A stretch of DNA of 6,866 bases from Candidatus Latescibacterota bacterium (GTDB lineage Bacteria > JAAXHH01 > JABIQT01), in assembly GCA_018667995.1 (NCBI GenBank), contig JABIQT010000228.1, positions 1 to 6,866 on the forward strand, given 5' to 3'. The notes beneath the pieces were generated by a model. That model saw only the letters and a program-made list of their open reading frames with translations. It was not told the DNA's origin and made no database searches. Below, in pieces: positions 1 to 5,929 of the stretch (positions within the stretch are counted from its first letter, which is position 1; the number at the start of each line of letters is the position of its first letter). The position numbers were made by a program, and so were the translations under genes.

Positions 1-2495
1 CTCAGCTGGTAGGAATCCTCCGGAGGTCTGGTACTGCCGTGGCCTGGCGTTCCAGCCGGTGTTACACCCTCGGCTTCCAGATTCACGAGTACCGTCTCCG
101 CGCGTTGAATGACCTCTTCCGGCAAACCTGCCAAACGAGCCACCTGTATTCCGTAACTCCGGTCGCTACCGCCTCTCATGACCTTACGCAGAAAGACAAT
201 GCGGTTGCCCCGTTCGCTGATTGCCACATTGTAATTACGCACCCGCGGGAGAAGCTCCTCCAACTCACATAGTTCGTGATAATGGGTTGCAAAAAGTGTT
301 TTTGCCGCTCGCCCTGACATGTTGTGCAGATATTCCGTAACTGCCCAGGCTATACTGAGTCCGTCAAACGTACTGGTTCCACGCCCGATCTCGTCGAGGA
401 GTATGAGACTCTTGGGCGTTGCGTTGTTGAGAATATTGGCTGTTTCGTTCATTTCCACCAGAAAGGTGCTCTCGCCGCGAGCGAGATTGTCAGAAGCGCC
501 GACTCTTGTGAATACTCGGTCGACGACACCAATTCTTGCGGATCGCGCTGGCACGAAGGAGCCTAACTGCGCCATCAATACTATCAGGCCCACCTGGCGC
601 AGGAACGTGCTCTTACCTGCCATGTTTGGTCCAGTTATCAGGGCAATTTGCTCGTCACGGGTATCCAGAGAAACATCATTCGGGACGAAGGCCTCGCCGT
701 GAAGCAACTGCTCGACCACCGGATGTCGTCCGTCCAGAATCTCTATGGCCGTTCCTTCTTCTATCTCTGGCGCGACGTAGTCGTTCTGAACGGCGATTGT
801 TGCGAGATTCGTCAGGAAGTCGATTTCAGCTATGACTCTGGCATTGGCCTGGATCTGGGTGAGAAAACCAGCTACTCGTTGCCTGAGATCCATGAAGAGC
901 TCGTACTCCAACGCCATGATCTTTTCCTCGGCACCGAGGATCTTCTCTTCATACTCTTTGAGCTCAGGAGTGATGAAACGCTCGGCGTTTCGCAGGGTCT
1001 GTTTTCGTGTATATCCCTCGGTAAGGCGATGCAGATTCGCCTTCGTTACTTCGATGTAGTAGCCGAAGACTCTGTTGTAGTCTACCTTCAAAGATGAAAT
1101 GCCTGTGCGCTCACGTTCTTGCTGCTGAAGATTGGCGATCCACTGCTTGCCGTCGGTGCTTATGGACCGAAGAACATCCAGGTCGTCATTATACCCCTGC
1201 CGGAACAGACCCCCTTCTGTCAATGACAGCGGCGGAGATTCGACAACTGCTTGCTCGATCTCAGAAGTGATGTCCAGGAGTTCGTCTAGTTCATCTCGTA
1301 GTTCGGATAGGCGGGTTGCGGAAGTATCAGAAAGCGTTGATCTCAGTCCGGGTATCAACGAGAGCATTTCTTTCAGCCCCACCAGGTCACGCCCGTTTGC
1401 GCGCTCCGACCCTACCCGCGCCGCCAGCCGTTCCGCATCACCGACTGTCTTGATCGAGTCAATGATCTTATCACGGGTTTCATGCTGCAGAGCCAATTCA
1501 TTCACTGTGTCCTGTCTGGTCTGAATTTCGGCCACCGAAACCAACGGTCGCGTAATGGCACGTCGAAGAAAGCGCGCACCCATAGGCGTACTGGTTCGGT
1601 CCATCACGGAGAGTAGCGTTCCCTCCAACCCACCGTCTCGCAATGAGGCGGTCAGCTCCAGATTTCGTTGTGTGGCTACATCCATCAGCATCCATTCGTT
1701 GACATCGTAGCGAGTGAGGTGCTTCAGGTGCGCGAGTCGGTTTTTCTGCGTATCATTGAGATATACCAGCATGGCGCCAGCCGCTGCTATTCCGGCCACC
1801 AGATCATCAACGCCGAAGCCTTTCAGGGAGTGTATTTCGAAGTGATCCAGCAGTGTCTGGTGCGCGTGATCGAATGAGTAAGCCCATTCGTCCAGTTTGC
1901 TTATGGTGATATCAGGAAAGCGGCTTGTCAGCAGCGATTCGGCGTGTTCGGACCACTCGTGTGAAACGATAGCTTCCGTCGGATTCAGGCGATTCAGTTC
2001 ATTGAGCAGGTCGCTCTCGACCATCTCCGCCACGTTAAATTCACCAGTGGACAAATCAACCATGGCCATGCCGTAGTGATCATGACCGGGAATAAGGCTT
2101 ATGATGTAGTTGTTTCGCGTCGCGTCCAGCGTCTGCGTCATCATTGTGGTACCGGGCGTGACGACTTCGACCACATCCCGCTTGACGATTCCAACGGCCT
2201 TCTTTGGGTCCTCTATCTGTTCGCATATGGCAACCTTATACCCTGAGCGAACCAGTTCAGCGATGTATTTCTCGACCGCATGGTAGGGCACACCGGCCAG
2301 CGGGGTCTTGTCGGGCCCACCGTGATTTCTGGCCGTCAGCGTTAGTCCAAGAACCTTAGACGCAACTATGGCATCCTCATGGAACGTCTCGTAAAAGTCA
2401 CCCATTCTGAAGAACAGTATCGCGTCAGGATGTTGCGATTTCATCCTTGCGTATTGAGCCATGGCGGGGGTCAATGTTCCGGATGCTCGGGCCAC
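1..2495 (-). CDS. mutS: DNA mismatch repair ATPase MutS, 3' end outside the window
   Basis: MutS recognises mismatches and small insertion/deletion loops in newly replicated DNA and, with ATP, recruits MutL to start strand-specific repair in the cytoplasm. The minus-strand frame is open from a stop at 2508-2510 to the left edge, giving 831 residues without an internal stop or frameshift. Visible landmarks: the mismatch-contacting GDFYE (Phe34 and Glu36), the connector and lever domains, TSTPMGARFLRRAITRP at the core, Walker A GPNMAGKST (about 622-630), Walker B LLDEIGRGTST with Asp701-Glu702, and ATHYHEL after it. These sit about eight residues later than in E. coli MutS (853 aa), so only the short C-terminal tail is missing. 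The last visible residues are a Pro/Gly-rich linker. I chose GTG at 2493-2495: a GAGAGAG Shine-Dalgarno lies 7 bases upstream, whereas the next ATG (2460-2462) lies only 18 residues before the start of RMGDFYE, leaving a short N-terminus. Transcribed from a promoter at 2556-2584, divergent from the FMN reductase. Identity is very secure; the start is fairly secure. Confidence 0.97.
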   Translation of the reverse strand, partial: MARASGTLTPAMAQYARMKSQHPDAILFFRMGDFYETFHEDAIVASKVLGLTLTARNHGGPDKTPLAGVPYHAVEKYIAELVRSGYKVAICEQIEDPKKAVGIVKRDVVEVVTPGTTMMTQTLDATRNNYIISLIPGHDHYGMAMVDLSTGEFNVAEMVESDLLNELNRLNPTEAIVSHEWSEHAESLLTSRFPDITISKLDEWAYSFDHAHQTLLDHFEIHSLKGFGVDDLVAGIAAAGAMLVYLNDTQKNRLAHLKHLTRYDVNEWMLMDVATQRNLELTASLRDGGLEGTLLSVMDRTSTPMGARFLRRAITRPLVSVAEIQTRQDTVNELALQHETRDKIIDSIKTVGDAERLAARVGSERANGRDLVGLKEMLSLIPGLRSTLSDTSATRLSELRDELDELLDITSEIEQAVVESPPLSLTEGGLFRQGYNDDLDVLRSISTDGKQWIANLQQQERERTGISSLKVDYNRVFGYYIEVTKANLHRLTEGYTRKQTLRNAERFITPELKEYEEKILGAEEKIMALEYELFMDLRQRVAGFLTQIQANARVIAEIDFLTNLATIAVQNDYVAPEIEEGTAIEILDGRHPVVEQLLHGEAFVPNDVSLDTRDEQIALITGPNMAGKSTFLRQVGLIVLMAQLGSFVPARSARIGVVDRVFTRVGASDNLARGESTFLVEMNETANILNNATPKSLILLDEIGRGTSTFDGLSIAWAVTEYLHNMSGRAAKTLFATHYHELCELEELLPRVRNYNVAISERGNRIVFLRKVMRGGSDRSYGIQVARLAGLPEEVIQRAETVLVNLEAEGVTPAGTPGHGSTRPPEDSYQL

Positions 2496-2555
2496 TGAAT
2501 TGCTCTCTCAGATTGTTTTGTTAGTGGGAATTTCTGCTATTTTTCAGACGCTAGT

Positions 2556-2584
2556 AGAATAGGCGGATACAGGCACAGAGTCAA
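2556..2584 (-). promoter_or_regulatory. Putative sigma70-type promoter of mutS
   Basis: On the minus strand TTGACT (2579-2584) is followed by a 17-base spacer and TATTCT (2556-2561). The -35 box matches the consensus at five of six positions, the -10 box at four of six, and the spacing is ideal. The start point would lie near 2549, giving an untranslated leader of about 50 bases that contains the GAGAGAG ribosome-binding site. Inferred from sequence only. Confidence 0.6.
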
Positions 2585-2679
2585 GTAATTTTGGCTGCGC
2601 TACCGGCCATAAGCAAAAGGCCCATTTTACGCATAGATAGTCACGCCGCATTGGTGATTATGACCATTTACAAATCGCT

Positions 2680-2706
2680 TGACATTGGACGCGAAAATGA
2701 CATTGG
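2680..2706. repeat. Short direct repeat TGACATTGG x2
   Basis: TGACATTGG occurs at 2680-2688 and again at 2698-2706, an 18-base period. The first copy overlaps a perfect -35-like TTGACA. Two copies about two helical turns apart upstream of the FMN reductase could be a regulator binding site on one DNA face. A chance repeat is also possible. Confidence 0.35.
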
Positions 2707-2714
2707 TTGCGCTT

Positions 2715-2750
2715 CTGTTCATGTTAAGAAAACTGCGGTGCCATGAACAG
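2715..2750. repeat. Inverted repeat CTGTTCATG / CATGAACAG
   Basis: CTGTTCATG (2715-2723) and its exact reverse complement CATGAACAG (2742-2750) are separated by 18 bases. The element lies about 75 bases upstream of the FMN reductase start. It could be an operator, or a hairpin in the leader transcript if transcription starts farther upstream. No T-run follows, so it is not an intrinsic terminator. I do not recognise the protein that might bind it. Confidence 0.4.
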
Positions 2751-2826
2751 CATCCGTACGTTGCGGCTCGCCGTTTGGCACATGTAACATTATCATCGAA
2801 ACACTCATAGATCAGGAGTGCGCATC

Positions 2827-3405
2827 ATGTCATCTGTACCCCGAATACTGGCTTTCGCCGGCAGCGCTCGTGCCGACTCAATAAACAGGAAGCTCGTCCA
2901 TATTTCAGCCGAGGGAGCACGAGCCGCCGGCGCCGACGTCACCGAGCTGGATTTTCGGGATCTACCGATGCCATTATACGATGGAGATCTTGAGGCATCA
3001 GAGGGGCTGCCCGCAAACGTCATCGCCTTCAAAGAATTGTTGATGGCGCATCAAGGACTGCTGATTGCTGCTCCAGAATATAACAGCTCTATCACGCCTC
3101 TTCTCAAGAATGCCATTGACTGGGCTTCAAGGCCAGGACCAGACGAATCCCCGCTTGCCTGTTTTGAGAATAAAGTGGCTGCTTTGATGAGTACATCACC
3201 TGGTGGTCTTGGGGGCTTGCGCGGACTTGTACACGTCCGTTCAATTCTTGGGAACTGTAAAGTACTGGTTCTGCCCGATCAGGTTGCAATACCCAGGGCC
3301 TTTAGCGCGTTCGATTCAGAGGGTATGCTGTCGGACGCCAAGCAGAAGGATTCTGTAGAGAAATTGGGCGTCACTCTGACTGGTATCCTCGCTAAACTCG
3401 GATAG
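2827..3405 (+). CDS. NAD(P)H-dependent FMN reductase / quinone reductase family protein
   Basis: A 192-residue cytoplasmic flavoprotein of the flavodoxin-like FMN_red family, which includes ChrR/YieF quinone and chromate reductases and NAD(P)H:FMN reductases. Such enzymes use NAD(P)H to reduce bound FMN and pass two electrons to quinones, azo compounds or oxidised metals; the true substrate cannot be told from sequence. Visible: first beta strand and phosphate-binding loop GSARADSIN (12-20), which holds the FMN phosphate; LPMPLYDGDLE (46-56); APEYNSS (82-88) with PLLKNAIDW (91-99), the classic isoalloxazine-binding region and dimer-helix start; and STSPGGLGGLRG (122-133). Length is typical and there is no signal peptide. 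ATG at 2827 is preferred because AGGAG (2814-2818) sits 8 bases upstream; a GTG at 2818 overlaps that ribosome-binding site and is unlikely. It diverges from mutS and appears to be a single-gene unit, with a 225-base gap before the next gene. No clear terminator follows. Confidence 0.9.
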   Translation: MSSVPRILAFAGSARADSINRKLVHISAEGARAAGADVTELDFRDLPMPLYDGDLEASEGLPANVIAFKELLMAHQGLLIAAPEYNSSITPLLKNAIDWASRPGPDESPLACFENKVAALMSTSPGGLGGLRGLVHVRSILGNCKVLVLPDQVAIPRAFSAFDSEGMLSDAKQKDSVEKLGVTLTGILAKLG

Positions 3406-3630
3406 GCGCTTGGAGTGCTCATAGATTTAGGGTTCATTCTTTTTGGAACCACTACTACGTATCCCGCATTCTAATACGACCCGAACACTTGGAACGCGTT
3501 GTACCGCGGCGGCTGTTTATTTGAAGATTGCCGGCTATTAGTTGGATAAGCTACTATTATTCAGTCATATGATTGCTGCCGTTCCGCAATACGTTCACCA
3601 TCGTAGGTATATTCTTATAAGGGAGTTCAC
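3406..3630. other. Intergenic region upstream of the YceI gene
   Basis: This 225-base gap has no credible coding frame. GGTTC (3431-3435) and GAACC (3446-3450) could form a five-pair hairpin, but no T-run follows. TTGCCG (3528-3533), an 18-base gap and TACTAT (3552-3557) is a weak promoter candidate, four of six matches in each box, for the YceI gene. A clear ribosome-binding site AAGGGAG lies at 3619-3625, 5 bases before the ATG. Confidence 0.4.
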
Positions 3631-4221
3631 ATGAAAGTCGCTAAGCTACTGTTGTGCTTGTCGGTACTATTCTTTGTAGGTGGCTCGGTGCAGGCGGCCG
3701 ACAAGTATGCCATCGACAAAACTCACTCGGAGATTGAATTCTCTGTTCGTCATATGATGCTGGCAAAGGTGAAAGGCAATTTCACCGACTTTACCGGCGA
3801 GATCATGTTTGATGAGAGCAATCCAGCCAACTCATCGGTCATGGTTTCCATCAAAACCGCCAGCGTCGATACGGACAACGAAGGACGTGACAAGCATCTG
3901 CGTAGCCCGGATTTCTTCGATGTGGAAACGCACGCGGAAATCACCTTCCAGAGTACCAGAGTCGAGAAGAAGGGTGATAAGTACTGGGCATATGGTAACT
4001 TAAAGATGCATGGTGTTGAGAAGATGGTAGCCATAGCGTTTGAGGTGTTTGGACCGATCCCCGGCCAGCGTGGCAAAATGATGGGCGCGGAAGGCCACCT
4101 TACCATCAACCGAAAAGATTTCAATATGCTTTGGAATCGTACACTAGATATGGGTGTAGCGGTTAGCGACGAGGTCGAGATCGAGTTGATGGTTGAGGCG
4201 CGTCAGGTGACGGAAGAATAG
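3631..4221 (+). CDS. YceI-family secreted lipid-binding-like protein
   Basis: A 196-residue exported protein of the YceI family, small lipocalin-like beta-barrels. Structurally studied members bind polyisoprenoid chains such as ubiquinone-type lipids; the biological role is mostly unknown, and some members respond to pH or osmotic stress. The N-terminus is a Sec signal peptide: MKVAK, a hydrophobic core at about 6-18, and a likely cut after SVQA (residue 22). The mature start YAIDKTHSEIEFSVRHMM (26-43) and the central TASVDTDNEGRDKHLRSPDF (76-95) followed by FD are the family signature, and the C-terminal strand ends in VEIELMVEAR. Length matches the usual 190 or so. Cys9 lies within the hydrophobic core, not in a lipobox, so this is probably a soluble periplasmic protein rather than a lipoprotein. 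AAGGGAG 5 bases upstream supports the ATG. It converges with the TlpA-like gene and shares the terminator at 4251-4296. Confidence 0.93.
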   Translation: MKVAKLLLCLSVLFFVGGSVQAADKYAIDKTHSEIEFSVRHMMLAKVKGNFTDFTGEIMFDESNPANSSVMVSIKTASVDTDNEGRDKHLRSPDFFDVETHAEITFQSTRVEKKGDKYWAYGNLKMHGVEKMVAIAFEVFGPIPGQRGKMMGAEGHLTINRKDFNMLWNRTLDMGVAVSDEVEIELMVEARQVTEE

Positions 4222-4250
4222 CCTCAGGTCTACTGCAGGGAGTAGGAACG

Positions 4251-4296
4251 TAAAAGAAAAGGCGGCCGATGAGTTAATCGGCCGCCTTTTCTTTTA
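4251..4296. terminator. Bidirectional intrinsic terminator between convergent genes
   Basis: The left arm 4251-4270 and right arm 4277-4296 are perfectly complementary over 20 base pairs around a GAGTTA loop. The inner part is G+C-rich (GGCGGCCGAT / ATCGGCCGCC) and the outer part is A-rich on the left and T-rich on the right (CTTTTCTTTTA). Read on either strand it gives a strong stem followed by a U-rich tract. It lies 29 bases after the YceI stop and 21 bases after the TlpA-like stop on the other strand, so it probably ends both transcripts. Confidence 0.92.
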
Positions 4297-4317
4297 TGCC
4301 AGTTCTGTCTTATGGTA

Positions 4318-4881
4318 TTATTGGGCCATCAAGGTCTTCACGTCGTTTTCCAGCGTGGCCATATCGGTATAACCCACATATTTGCGATAGATATGGCCGG
4401 ACTTGTCCACGATAAACGTTGTTGGAATGTATTGGATGCCGCCATAGGCCTGTGCGACGTCTGGATTACCAATTACTGACGTGTATGTCATTTTCATCTT
4501 CTCACCAAATGGGATCACCGCCTCCGCACCATTCTGGTCAAGCGATACGCCGATAATGGTGAGACCATCTTCGCCGTATTGCTCGTGCAATGCCTGAAAA
4601 TGTGGAATCTCCTTACGGCACGGCGGGCACCAGGTGGCCCAGAAATCGATAATGCGCACTTGCCCCTCAAAGTCGGATAACTTGACGGTCTTATTCTCAA
4701 GATCCGGTAGGGCAAAGTCGGGGGCTACCATGTTGTCCACTGATCGTGCCGCGACAGGCGCCTCAGGTGCAACACGATCTGCCTGTGACTGAGATACACT
4801 AAAGTAGGCGACGGCGATTCCTCCCACGATGAGGATTGCAGCCATGCCTTTCATCAACGAACCTTGTTTCCTATTGGTCAT
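4318..4881 (-). CDS. Membrane-anchored TlpA/ResA-type thiol-disulfide oxidoreductase
   Basis: A 187-residue thioredoxin-fold protein of the TlpA/ResA/CcmG group. These act outside the cytoplasmic membrane and usually reduce specific disulfides, for example in apocytochrome c maturation or copper-site assembly, with electrons from CcdA/DsbD-type proteins. An N-terminal hydrophobic segment (about 12-29) after a short basic stretch is a probable anchor or uncleaved signal; a linker follows to about 50. The fold begins at APDFALPDL (53-61), a family hallmark, and carries the active site WATWCPPCRKE with Cys85 and Cys88. VSLDQ (112-116) and the cis-proline loop YIPTTFIVDKSG (151-162, Pro153) complete it. 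Length is typical. AAGGGAG (4888-4894) lies 6 bases upstream of the ATG. It sits 136 bases after the barrel gene on the same strand and may share its transcript or use its own weak promoter. No cytochrome c maturation genes are visible, so the substrate is unknown. CcmG-type assignment would need such neighbours. Confidence 0.93.
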   Translation of the reverse strand: MTNRKQGSLMKGMAAILIVGGIAVAYFSVSQSQADRVAPEAPVAARSVDNMVAPDFALPDLENKTVKLSDFEGQVRIIDFWATWCPPCRKEIPHFQALHEQYGEDGLTIIGVSLDQNGAEAVIPFGEKMKMTYTSVIGNPDVAQAYGGIQYIPTTFIVDKSGHIYRKYVGYTDMATLENDVKTLMAQ

Positions 4882-4930
4882 ATTCCGCTCCCTTGAATTC
4901 CAGAATGAATAACCCTGAACTCGCCAATAT

Positions 4931-4958
4931 AAAATAAAATCTGTGATACACCATACAA
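4931..4958 (-). promoter_or_regulatory. Weak candidate promoter for the TlpA-like gene
   Basis: On the minus strand TTGTAT (4953-4958), a 16-base gap and TATTTT (4931-4936) resemble a sigma70 promoter in an A+T-rich stretch. The leader would be about 45 bases. The match is only moderate, and this A+T-rich sequence offers several alternatives such as TATATT close by. Confidence 0.3.
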
Positions 4959-4964
4959 TATCGT

Positions 4965-4976
4965 TCTCGATCGAGA
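4965..4976. repeat. 12-bp perfect palindrome TCTCGATCGAGA
   Basis: TCTCGATCGAGA reads the same on both strands. It lies just upstream of the candidate promoter of the TlpA-like gene, between that gene and the end of the barrel gene. It could be a dimeric repressor or activator site. It has no loop and no T-run, so it is not a terminator. No known regulator is recognised. Confidence 0.3.
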
Positions 4977-5017
4977 GATATACGAAGCTCTAAACGTGGT
5001 TAAGTCGATTCTGGTTC

Positions 5018-5929
5018 CTATCGATCCACGTTCCCAGCAAGGTCTATTGAATAGGATAGCCCAAGGCTGAATTGTGGGCCTGCAGGGAATCCCTGTCCCC
5101 GAAGCGGGAGACGTATCAGGGCTTCGATCGTCAGATCTGACATCGGTGTGTACAAGAAGCCCGGTGCCACAGTAAGGAGCTCCCGCCTTTGACTCGTAAA
5201 CGTAAACCCTAATGACTTCGGATGGCCACTGTAAAGGTAGTCTATAGTGCCTTTTGCCATAAGTCGCGGAATCAACGCCCAGCCCCCTTCGAGCAGTAGG
5301 GACGCTTCGTCACCCGGCTTGAAATTGAATCGATCGTTCCTTGTGCGCACCCGATATCCCAGGCTCAGATTGGCATATCCGGGAAAGGACGTAAAGGAAC
5401 GTCCCACATCGCCATAGAATTCCAGATCCCACTGACCTTCACCGATGGGCACCACTTCCGAGTCCACGTTGACGCCACCTGTTGGACTCTTTGCGCCAAA
5501 ACGTACGCTGGCAACAACCGGGTTGGTGAACAGTCGATATCGCGCGTAAAATCTGATATCTCCGAAATTACTTGTACGAGGACGCAACGGATTCGAGAGA
5601 TCGCGAAATTCCAGGCTGAAATAGGGAACTTGCACGCCCAGATCCAGCCAGTCCGTGAGACCGTACGCAGCTTCGGTAAACACCGCCAGTGATTTACTGC
5701 GTCCCCCGATGAATGGGTCGAATGGCGCCCGTTGGTGGCGACTACAGAAGGCCAAGTTGCCCGAGCAGAACTGCTCGGATGTGGACTGGTAGAACAATGC
5801 TGATTTCATCCAAAGTCGCCCCTTGGGCAAAGTCCACGCTCCGGCGTGTGAGGTGCTGGGATCAAATAGGATGACCACGGTCACGAGATAAACGAGGCAG
5901 TGGGCCTGGGACGACAAATTGCGGTTCAA
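5018..5929 (-). CDS. Outer-membrane beta-barrel protein of unknown role
   Basis: I do not recognise a named family with certainty. From the TTG at 5927-5929 the protein has 303 residues: a Sec signal peptide with hydrophobic core CLVYLVTVVILF (11-22) and likely cut after SHA (residue 29), then an aromatic-rich mature part of alternating strands. Examples are GRLWMKSALFYQ, FGDIRFYARYRLF, ANLSLGYRVR and FSLGLSYSID, with turns rich in Gly, Pro and Asn. This resembles outer-membrane channels of the phenol-degradation MetA-like or general transporter type. Two cysteines in CSGNLAFC (55 and 62) could form a loop disulfide. Start choice: the frame also has a GTG at 5968, but that gives a 13-residue extension before the signal peptide and no ribosome-binding site. 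The TTG forms a TTGA overlap with the upstream stop, has GGTG 8 bases before it, and yields an ordinary signal peptide. The C-terminus lacks a final aromatic residue. Co-transcribed with the DUF3179 gene. The barrel call is fairly safe, the substrate unknown. Confidence 0.75.
   Translation of the reverse strand: MNRNLSSQAHCLVYLVTVVILFDPSTSHAGAWTLPKGRLWMKSALFYQSTSEQFCSGNLAFCSRHQRAPFDPFIGGRSKSLAVFTEAAYGLTDWLDLGVQVPYFSLEFRDLSNPLRPRTSNFGDIRFYARYRLFTNPVVASVRFGAKSPTGGVNVDSEVVPIGEGQWDLEFYGDVGRSFTSFPGYANLSLGYRVRTRNDRFNFKPGDEASLLLEGGWALIPRLMAKGTIDYLYSGHPKSLGFTFTSQRRELLTVAPGFLYTPMSDLTIEALIRLPLRGQGFPAGPQFSLGLSYSIDLAGNVDR

Larger units (their letters stand above)
2496..2826. other. Divergent intergenic region between mutS and the FMN reductase
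   Basis: This 331-base stretch separates two diverging genes and shows no convincing coding frame. The mutS-proximal third holds the mutS leader and promoter. The part near the reductase holds a 9-base direct repeat (2680-2688 and 2698-2706) and a 9-base inverted repeat (2715-2723 and 2742-2750). No strong plus-strand promoter is evident. A perfect TTGACA hexamer at 2679-2684 has no good -10 partner at normal spacing. TTGCGG (2761-2766), an 18-base gap and TAACAT (2785-2790) is the best weak candidate. Nothing recognisable was seen between about 2590 and 2675. Confidence 0.6.

Noticed and set aside
319-1524. Several plus-strand open frames opposite mutS (for example 319-702, 648-1097 and 1132-1524)
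   Set aside because: They lie entirely antisense to the well-conserved MutS coding frame, have no recognisable domains, and read like low-complexity Ser/Arg-rich shadows.
2775-2795. Possible sigma54 promoter (TGGCAC at 2776-2781, ahead of the FMN reductase)
   Set aside because: The -24-like TGGCAC is present, but the required TTGC-type -12 element is absent at the correct spacing.
2818-2829. GTG at 2818 as the start of the FMN reductase
   Set aside because: It overlaps the AGGAG ribosome-binding site that is ideally spaced for the ATG at 2827.
2804-3426. CTCATAGAT at 2804-2812 and again at 3418-3426, flanking the FMN reductase gene
   Set aside because: A 9-base match over this span can arise by chance. 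No longer repeat, target duplication or mobile-element feature surrounds it.
3431-3450. GGTTC/GAACC hairpin as a terminator for the FMN reductase
   Set aside because: The stem is only five pairs with a 10-base loop, and no T-run follows.
3750-4124. A 124-codon minus-strand frame opposite the YceI gene
   Set aside because: It is antisense to a clearly conserved YceI protein, and no domain or ribosome-binding site supports it.
4993-5032. AACGTGG (4993-4999) and CCACGTT (5026-5032) as a terminator of the barrel gene
   Set aside because: Only seven pairs with a 26-base loop, overlapping the end of the coding region, and with no T-run.
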